Positions 1 to 4,431 of a stretch of DNA of 5,999 nucleotides are shown here, one piece after another. The DNA is from CAG-791 sp963658695 (lineage in GTDB: Bacteria > Bacillota > Clostridia > Lachnospirales > Lachnospiraceae): NCBI GenBank assembly GCA_963658695.1, contig CAVKRN010000090.1, positions 1-5,999 of the forward strand, in the 5' to 3' direction. The notes beneath the pieces were generated by a model. It worked only from the letters and a program-made list of their open reading frames with translations, searched no databases and was not told the DNA's origin. The translations under genes were made by a program, and so were the position numbers. Numbering within the stretch: position 1 is the first letter of the stretch; each line of letters starts with the position of its first letter.

Positions 1-7
1 GTACATC

Positions 8-43
8 GCTTGCTATAGTGTACAGTAACCGTTATTTGCAAGC
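8..43 (+). repeat. Second, interlocked inverted repeat before echF
   Basis: GCTTGC at 8-13 pairs perfectly with GCAAGC at 38-43. Its arms alternate with those of the 20-27/49-56 repeat (order A, B, A', B'), and both the left arms and the right arms are offset by about 12 bases. The two stems therefore form either alternative structures, a pseudoknot-like fold, or a pair of similarly spaced protein-binding half-sites. Six-base arms alone could arise by chance. Confidence 0.3.
11..19 (+). promoter_or_regulatory. Possible extended -10 promoter element
   Basis: TGCTATAGT fits the extended -10 consensus TGnTATAAT with one mismatch (G for A at the fifth hexamer position). A -35 box would lie left of the window and cannot be checked. 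If real, transcription would start near base 26 and serve the echF-hypFCD-GH13 run. The competing explanation is that echF is an internal gene of a longer ech operon and this match is chance. Confidence is low because a nine-base match carries little weight. Confidence 0.25.
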
Positions 44-56
44 ATCTGTACTGTAC
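20..56 (+). repeat. Inverted repeat with 8-base perfect arms before echF
   Basis: GTACAGTA at 20-27 is the exact reverse complement of TACTGTAC at 49-56, with a 21-base loop. In RNA the stem could gain a T19-G57 wobble. The right arm directly abuts the GGAG ribosome binding site (57-60). It could be a regulator operator or an RNA hairpin affecting echF translation. If transcription starts near base 26 the left arm would mostly be absent from the RNA, which would favour a DNA-binding role. Confidence 0.45.
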
Positions 57-66
57 GGAGAATAAA

Positions 67-579
67 ATGCTGACATTTCTTAATTATCTGGGACATGAAC
101 TGAAAAATCTTTTTCGCAAGCCGGCGACGGTTGCGTATCCGGCTGCCGAGCGCGTTTATCCGGAGCGATATCGCGGGCATATTGAGAATGATATTTCCAA
201 GTGCATTCTGTGCGGTATGTGTATGCGGGGATGTCCGTCCGGCGCAATTCGTGTGTCACGGGCTGATTATACCTGGGAACTGCAGCCGTTTTCCTGTGTG
301 CAGTGCAGTAACTGCGTCGAAGTCTGTCCGGCAAAGTGCCTTACCATGAAGACGGGATATACGGAGCCGGGGGTGGAGAAAACTTGTATTACGCACCGGT
401 ATTCTAAGGAGCAGATCGAAAAAGAAAAGGCAAAACAAAAAGCCATTGCAGAGAAAGCGGCAGCGGCGAAGGCGGCAGCGGCGGCAAAGGCTGCTGCAAC
501 AAAGGCAGTCGCAGAGGACGGGAAGCCACAGACTGCGTCAGCAGCGGCAAACGCAGAGACAGTAAAGGCGGCGCAATGA
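67..579 (+). CDS. echF: Ech-type [NiFe] hydrogenase ferredoxin subunit (EchF) with Ala/Lys-rich tail
   Basis: This 170-residue protein is a NuoI/EchF-like polyferredoxin that would relay electrons between soluble ferredoxin and the catalytic subunits of a membrane-bound group 4 hydrogenase, on the cytoplasmic side. Two [4Fe-4S] motifs are complete: C46, C49, C52, C56-Pro and C77, C80, C83, C87-Pro. The N-terminus (about 1-40: FLNYL, then LFRKPAT, then RYRGHIENDISKC) follows the clostridial EchF pattern. EchF proteins usually end soon after the second cluster, near 110-150 residues. Here residues about 113-170 form a charged, Ala/Lys-rich extension predicted to be helical. The start is supported by GGAG at 57-60. 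The last four bases overlap the hypF start, and the maturation genes that follow support a hydrogenase role over complex I (nuoI). Other group 4 types (Mbh, HycF-like) remain possible because the catalytic subunits are outside the window. Confidence 0.85.
   Translation: MLTFLNYLGHELKNLFRKPATVAYPAAERVYPERYRGHIENDISKCILCGMCMRGCPSGAIRVSRADYTWELQPFSCVQCSNCVEVCPAKCLTMKTGYTEPGVEKTCITHRYSKEQIEKEKAKQKAIAEKAAAAKAAAAAKAAATKAVAEDGKPQTASAAANAETVKAAQ
457..491 (+). repeat. Short in-frame GCG/GCA-rich repeat encoding the EchF Ala/Lys tail
   Basis: GCGGCAGCGGC occurs at 457-467 and again at 472-482, a 15-base period that keeps the reading frame and encodes Ala runs broken by single Lys residues. The purine-rich, low-complexity sequence continues through related GCGGCAAAGGC units. 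Such a tract could expand or contract by whole codons through replication slippage, so tail length may vary between strains. Confidence 0.6.
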
Positions 580-3095
580 GTAAAACAGGCGGCACCACAC
601 AGCCGGATGTGCGCATCGGTATGAATATCATTGTGAAGGGGGCGGTACAGGGAATTGGGTACCGTCCCTTTGTGGCTGCGATGGCAGAAGCATTGGGAAT
701 TACCGGATCGGTCTGCAATCAGGGAGGTGTTGTCTCTATTAGGGCAATGGGGACTCAAACGCAGCTGGACGTTTTTACGGATCGGCTCCGGAGGGAGTGC
801 CCGGCGGGCGGGTGTATTCTTTCGGTGGAGCAAGAAGCTTTCGAAACAGCAGCAGATACAGTAGGGGAGGAAAAAAACGAGAAAGAGGCCGGGAACGGCT
901 TTTCCATTGTGGAGAGCCGAACGGAGGATCTATACGAGCTTCCCGCCTTTCCGCCGGATCTTGGTATCTGTCCGGACTGCCTTCGTGAAATGGAGAATTC
1001 CCATGACAGGAGGTATCGCTACGGCCTCATCAGCTGTGTTTCCTGCGGACCCAGATGGAGCATTCTGGAGGCATTTCCTTACGACCGGGAACGAATTACA
1101 ATGAAAAGGTATCCCATGTGCGCTGCCTGCAAGGCGGAGTATACCAAGCAAAGGGACCGGCGGCGTCACGCACAGACTATTTCCTGTCATGACTGCGGCC
1201 CGCAAATGGTTTTTATAAAGGCAATGAAGCAAGGAATTGCCGGGGAGTTGCCGGAAGAGAGAGTATTGGGAGAGATTGGCTTTCAGATGGCGATCGATGT
1301 GCTGAAAAGCGGCGGCATCCTGGCACTTAAGGGGGTGGGAGGCTATCAGCTGTGCTGCTCACCGTTTTCCGTTAAAGCCTTGCAGCGCCTGCGAAGAATG
1401 AAGGGAAGGGAAGAAAAGCCCTTTGCGGTGATGTTCCATGATATGGCATCCATGCGAGAGTATGCGGAGGTGTCGGAGCAGGAGGAAGCGCTTCTTAGCA
1501 GCGCAGCGCGGCCGATTGTCCTACTGGTAAGGAAAAAGGTAGAGAACGATCTGCCGCAGGAGGTTTGCAAAGACAGTAGGTATCTTGGCGCATTTCTTCC
1601 ATCGGTTGGCGTGCAGGCGTTACTAACGCAGCAGGCAGGGCCGATGGTGGTGACGAGTGCCAATCCAAGCGGCTGGCCGATGCCCATCCATTTTCATGAG
1701 CTCTTATCGATGGAGTGGTATGGGAGTGAATCACCGGATGGGTATTATCTGCACGGAAGAGAAATTCTGCGTCCGCTGGATGACTCGGTGGCTGCGGTAT
1801 ATGGTGGGCATATGCAGTTGTATCGCCGAAGCCGGGGCTATGTTCCGCTTCCTGTTTTTACCGCCGGGGAAGATATCGGGGAGAAAACGCTTCCCTGTGT
1901 TTTGGCGGCCGGGGGCGATCTGAAGGCATCTTTTGCGCTCGGGAAAGGAGACCGCGTGATTCTCTCCCAGTATCTGGGGGACCTCTCTTCGTATGAGGTG
2001 CAAAAGAGCTATTGCCGGCAGGAGCGGGAGATGGAGCAGCTTCTTCAAATCAGGCCGGAGGTGGTGGCCTGTGACCTTCATCCGGGGTATCATTCGAGAC
2101 GGATCGCTCTGGAAATCGCCGGTAAATATGGGATTCCCTGCCAGTTTATCCAGCATCATCAGGCCCATGCCGCTTCAGTAATGGCGGAGCATGGACTGCA
2201 AAGTGCCATTGGCGTTGTTTTCGACGGAACCGGATGCGGGAGCGATGATCAGCTTTGGGGCGGTGAATTTCTCTATCTAAGCCGAGGGGATTTTATCCGG
2301 TTGGGGAGCGTATCCCCGTGCAGAGTGATCGGCGGGGATGCGCTGAGCAAGCAGGCGGATCTGGCGGCTGCCTGCTATTTGTATTCGCTGCGCGGCACGG
2401 TTCCGAAGGATGATATTGCAGCAGCAGCGTGGAAGATCCTTCCGCATGTGTACGACAAAGAGGGCGAAGGTCCGGTGCCTTCTGTCCTTAGCACCAGCAT
2501 GGGACGAGTGTTTGATGCGGCAGCGTCTATTCTGGATCTGGGGCACCGGAACCGGTATGAGGGAGAGTGCGCTATTCTTTTGGAAAATGCTGCCTGGAGA
2601 GGGTGGCAAAGGTTTTCCAAAGAGGATGGATACCGGGAAAACCAAATCGACGTCAAGAGCGGGGCGTTTCGAAGGGCGCTGGCAGGGAGCCTTCTGTTTT
2701 GCCGGAATATGACGGAACCTGCATCGGATGGAAGGATCCTTCTGCGTTATGAGGCATTGCTGCAGGGAATTCTGGCCATGCAGGAAGCGGGAAAATCGGC
2801 AGAGGAGGCAGCGCTGGCCTTTCATTTGGCGCTTGCCTATGGAACAGCCCATCTGACGAAGGCGTTGGCACAGCGAACCGGTGAGAAAAAGATCTGCCTC
2901 AGCGGCGGAACCTTTGCCAATCGGATGCTGTTGATGACATTGGAGCAGCTCCTGGTACAAAGCGGTTTAAAGGTTTATGTGAATGAGCAGGTGCCTGGAA
3001 ACGACGGAGGAATCGCGTTGGGACAGGCGTATGTGGCGGCGTGGAGGTATCAGGATGAGCTTGAAAAGCGTGGAAGGTCAGGCAAGGAGGTATAG
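576..3095 (+). CDS. hypF: Carbamoyltransferase HypF, [NiFe] hydrogenase maturation
   Basis: HypF uses carbamoyl phosphate and ATP to place a carbamoyl group on the C-terminal Cys of HypE, the source of the active-site CN ligands. All four regions are present in order: acylphosphatase (about 16-90; VQGIGYRPF 24-32, R30, N48); zinc-finger pairs C132/C135, C154/C157, C182/C185 and C204/C207; YrdC-like domain (about 237-420; KGVGGYQL 252-259, VTSANPSG 359-366); and Kae1-like domain (about 440-830; HHQAH 527-531, FDGTG 549-553, WGGEF 561-565, SGGTFANR 776-783, NDGG 809-812). At 839 residues it is longer than the usual roughly 750-780, partly through an acidic linker near 90-108. GGD 586-588 is followed by LSKQADL rather than the usual (K/R)(Q/E)PWR, and the ACD after the YrdC motif is CCS here. 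The ATG at 576 overlaps the echF stop (ATGA), implying coupled translation. An ATG at 621 is a less likely start because no Shine-Dalgarno precedes it. Confidence 0.96.
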   Translation: MSKTGGTTQPDVRIGMNIIVKGAVQGIGYRPFVAAMAEALGITGSVCNQGGVVSIRAMGTQTQLDVFTDRLRRECPAGGCILSVEQEAFETAADTVGEEKNEKEAGNGFSIVESRTEDLYELPAFPPDLGICPDCLREMENSHDRRYRYGLISCVSCGPRWSILEAFPYDRERITMKRYPMCAACKAEYTKQRDRRRHAQTISCHDCGPQMVFIKAMKQGIAGELPEERVLGEIGFQMAIDVLKSGGILALKGVGGYQLCCSPFSVKALQRLRRMKGREEKPFAVMFHDMASMREYAEVSEQEEALLSSAARPIVLLVRKKVENDLPQEVCKDSRYLGAFLPSVGVQALLTQQAGPMVVTSANPSGWPMPIHFHELLSMEWYGSESPDGYYLHGREILRPLDDSVAAVYGGHMQLYRRSRGYVPLPVFTAGEDIGEKTLPCVLAAGGDLKASFALGKGDRVILSQYLGDLSSYEVQKSYCRQEREMEQLLQIRPEVVACDLHPGYHSRRIALEIAGKYGIPCQFIQHHQAHAASVMAEHGLQSAIGVVFDGTGCGSDDQLWGGEFLYLSRGDFIRLGSVSPCRVIGGDALSKQADLAAACYLYSLRGTVPKDDIAAAAWKILPHVYDKEGEGPVPSVLSTSMGRVFDAAASILDLGHRNRYEGECAILLENAAWRGWQRFSKEDGYRENQIDVKSGAFRRALAGSLLFCRNMTEPASDGRILLRYEALLQGILAMQEAGKSAEEAALAFHLALAYGTAHLTKALAQRTGEKKICLSGGTFANRMLLMTLEQLLVQSGLKVYVNEQVPGNDGGIALGQAYVAAWRYQDELEKRGRSGKEV
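3084..3090 (+). promoter_or_regulatory. Strong ribosome binding site for hypC
   Basis: AAGGAGG lies eight bases before the hypC ATG and inside the last codons of hypF, whose stop is at 3093-3095. It fixes the hypC start so that Cys is residue 2, as the family requires. Confidence 0.85.
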
Positions 3096-3098
3096 ATC

Positions 3099-3329
3099 AT
3101 GTGCGTAGCATATCCGGGGACGGTGGTTTCCCTTGGACGAGATGGAAAAAGAGCGCAGGTTGACTTTTCCGGCACGCAGGTTGAGGTTCAGACAGGGCTT
3201 CTTCCGCTGAAAGAGGGGGATCGCGTACTGGTGCATGCGGGGTATGTGCTGCAGGTGCTTGAGAAGGAGGATGCCGAGGCGATGGACGATATTTTTAAAG
3301 AGCTTTCGGCCATGGAAGGTGCACTTTGA
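3099..3329 (+). CDS. hypC: Hydrogenase maturation chaperone HypC
   Basis: HypC is a small cytoplasmic chaperone (76 residues, normal for the HypC/HupF family). It binds HypD during assembly of the Fe(CN)2CO group and then delivers it to the precursor of the hydrogenase large subunit. The N-terminal signature MCVAYPG matches the family pattern MC(L/V)A(I/Y)PG. C2, exposed after Met removal, is the residue that contacts HypD and the iron. The beta-barrel segment VDFSG (21-25) and HAGY (46-49) are also typical. The C-terminal part (about 52-76) is a short acidic helix with EKEDAEAMDDIF. The gene starts three bases after hypF and its stop shares a base with the hypD start. Only one hypC-like gene is visible, so nothing suggests a specialised HybG-type paralogue. 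Confidence 0.96.
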   Translation: MCVAYPGTVVSLGRDGKRAQVDFSGTQVEVQTGLLPLKEGDRVLVHAGYVLQVLEKEDAEAMDDIFKELSAMEGAL

Positions 3330-4417
3330 TGGATACGATGAAGGACAAGGCAGGAGTGGCAGAAACGGCGGGCCGCGGCGAGATGGACCGGCTCCTGGAC
3401 AGTCTTCGGACGTATGAGGGGCCGGAATGCACCATCATGGAGGTGTGCGGAACGCATACCGCATCGATTGTGCAAGGCGGCATACCATCGCTCCTTTCGC
3501 CGCAGATTCATTTGATTGCAGGGCCCGGATGTCCGGTCTGTGTAACGGTGACGGCGTACATCGACCGCTTGCGCGAACTTGCTCTGGACGGCGATCATAT
3601 CGTCTACTGCTTTGGCGATTTGATGCGGGTGCGCGGGAAAGAGCAAAGCCTTTTGGACGCGAAGGCACAGGGCGGAGCGGTGCAAATGGTCTATTCGCCG
3701 ATGGAAATGCTTGACCGGGCAAAGGAGGATGAAAGCCACGTGCATGTGTTTGCGGCGGTTGGATTTGAAACCACTATGCCGCTGTATGCGCTTCTGATTC
3801 AGGAGGCTATACAAAGAGGACTTTCCAACGTGCAGCTTCTGACCTCCTTAAAGACTATGCCGCCGGTGATCCGGTGGCTGGGAGCACGCAATACCGACGG
3901 CAGGATCACCGGATTTCTGGCACCGGGACATGTGTGCGCTGTGACCGGATGGGGGGAATATGAGAGCCTTGCTAAGGAACTGGGGCTGCCCTTTATTGTG
4001 TCCGGCTTTACCCCGCAGGCGCTGCTTGCTGCTATCTACGGCCTTGTGCGGCTGCGCGGGAAGGCACAGGTGCGGAATTTTTATCCACAGGCCGTATCCA
4101 AAGAAGGAAACCTTCGTGCCCGGGATCTTACCGCGCAGATTTTTGAAACAAGGAATGCAGCCTGGCGCGGCATGGGTGTCATTGAAGGCTCCGGATGCAT
4201 ATTGCGGAAGGAATACGAAGCATTTGATGCGGGATCGGACGGTCTTTATGAGGACTATGTGCCGGCGGGGTGCTGCTGTCCGCAAATCCTGATGGGCAAG
4301 ATGGAACCCGCCGCCTGTCCCCTTTTTGGTAAAAAATGCACGCCCGCCCATCCGAATGGGGCCTGTATGGTATCACAGGAAGGAAGCTGTTACACTGCTT
4401 ATAACGGTTCTGTATAA
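3329..4417 (+). CDS. hypD: Hydrogenase maturation Fe-S scaffold protein HypD
   Basis: HypD, with HypC, carries the iron on which two CN and one CO ligand are assembled, using its [4Fe-4S] cluster and redox-active thiols. Visible signatures are MEVCGTHT (C40), GPGCPVCVT (C68, C71), GFETT and APGHVCAVTG. The C-terminal cluster region has CCC at 315-317, then C330, C337, C346 and C354 within CPLFGKKCTP and GACMVSQEGSC. The 362-residue length is normal for HypD. The ATG at 3329 overlaps the hypC TGA by one base and has GGAAGG (3314-3319) nine bases upstream. A TTG at 3326, one codon earlier, is also possible, and an ATG at 3338 is in frame. The segment where many HypDs read CG(D/E)(V/I)LRG is CPQILMG here, a mild divergence. 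Tight linkage to hypC is usual because the two products form a complex. Confidence 0.96.
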   Translation: MDTMKDKAGVAETAGRGEMDRLLDSLRTYEGPECTIMEVCGTHTASIVQGGIPSLLSPQIHLIAGPGCPVCVTVTAYIDRLRELALDGDHIVYCFGDLMRVRGKEQSLLDAKAQGGAVQMVYSPMEMLDRAKEDESHVHVFAAVGFETTMPLYALLIQEAIQRGLSNVQLLTSLKTMPPVIRWLGARNTDGRITGFLAPGHVCAVTGWGEYESLAKELGLPFIVSGFTPQALLAAIYGLVRLRGKAQVRNFYPQAVSKEGNLRARDLTAQIFETRNAAWRGMGVIEGSGCILRKEYEAFDAGSDGLYEDYVPAGCCCPQILMGKMEPAACPLFGKKCTPAHPNGACMVSQEGSCYTAYNGSV

Positions 4418-4420
4418 AAA

Positions 4421-4427
4421 GGAGGAG
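4421..4427 (+). promoter_or_regulatory. Ribosome binding site of the GH13 gene
   Basis: GGAGGAG follows an A run just after the hypD stop (4415-4417). Its GGAGG core ends six bases before the ATG at 4432. This decides the start of the GH13 gene and leaves only 14 bases between the two genes, with no terminator-like hairpin. Confidence 0.85.
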
Positions 4428-4431
4428 CACT

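Larger units (their letters stand above)
1..66 (+). promoter_or_regulatory. Leader upstream of echF with its ribosome binding site
   Basis: No convincing coding sequence is visible here: the three + frames meet stops at 16-18, 26-28 and 63-65. The frame-3 stop lies one base before the echF ATG. The 20 codons before it do not resemble the end of a hydrogenase large subunit (no DPCxxC motif), but the end of an upstream gene cannot be excluded because the window starts here. GGAG at 57-60, six bases before the ATG at 67, is a good Shine-Dalgarno. The stretch also holds two interlocked inverted repeats and a possible -10 element, listed separately. Confidence 0.5.

Noticed and set aside
1..65. 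End of an upstream hydrogenase large-subunit gene (echE) in frame with the stop at 63-65
   Set aside because: The 20 codons before the stop lack the DPCxxC motif and do not resemble group 4 large-subunit C-termini. With so little sequence the idea cannot be fully excluded.
67..579. Alternative reading of the first gene as complex I subunit nuoI
   Set aside because: The following hypF, hypC and hypD genes and the clostridial EchF-like N-terminus point to a [NiFe] hydrogenase. No nuo gene is seen, although the upstream genes are outside the window.
267..833. Minus-strand open frame of 188 codons opposite echF/hypF
   Set aside because: It mirrors the Ala/Lys-rich echF tail, giving Ala/Phe-rich low-complexity sequence, and it crosses two genes with clear family motifs. 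No ribosome binding site or domain is visible.
2277..2960. Minus-strand open frame of 227 codons inside hypF
   Set aside because: It is opposite the conserved Kae1-like domain of hypF. The translation is rich in Arg, Pro, Gln and Cys with no recognisable motif, as expected of a shadow frame in GC-rich DNA.
3188..3814. Minus-strand open frame of 208 codons across hypC and hypD
   Set aside because: It is antisense to two genes with diagnostic motifs on the + strand and has no recognisable domain.
3848..4351. Minus-strand open frame of 167 codons opposite the 3' half of hypD
   Set aside because: It is opposite the conserved cysteine region of hypD and shows no domain or initiation signal.
4389..4418. 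Possible promoter for the GH13 gene (GTTACA, 18-base spacer, TATAAA)
   Set aside because: Transcription would start near 4425, inside the GGAGGAG ribosome binding site, leaving an unusable leader. The match lies in the hypD coding end and the -35 is weak.
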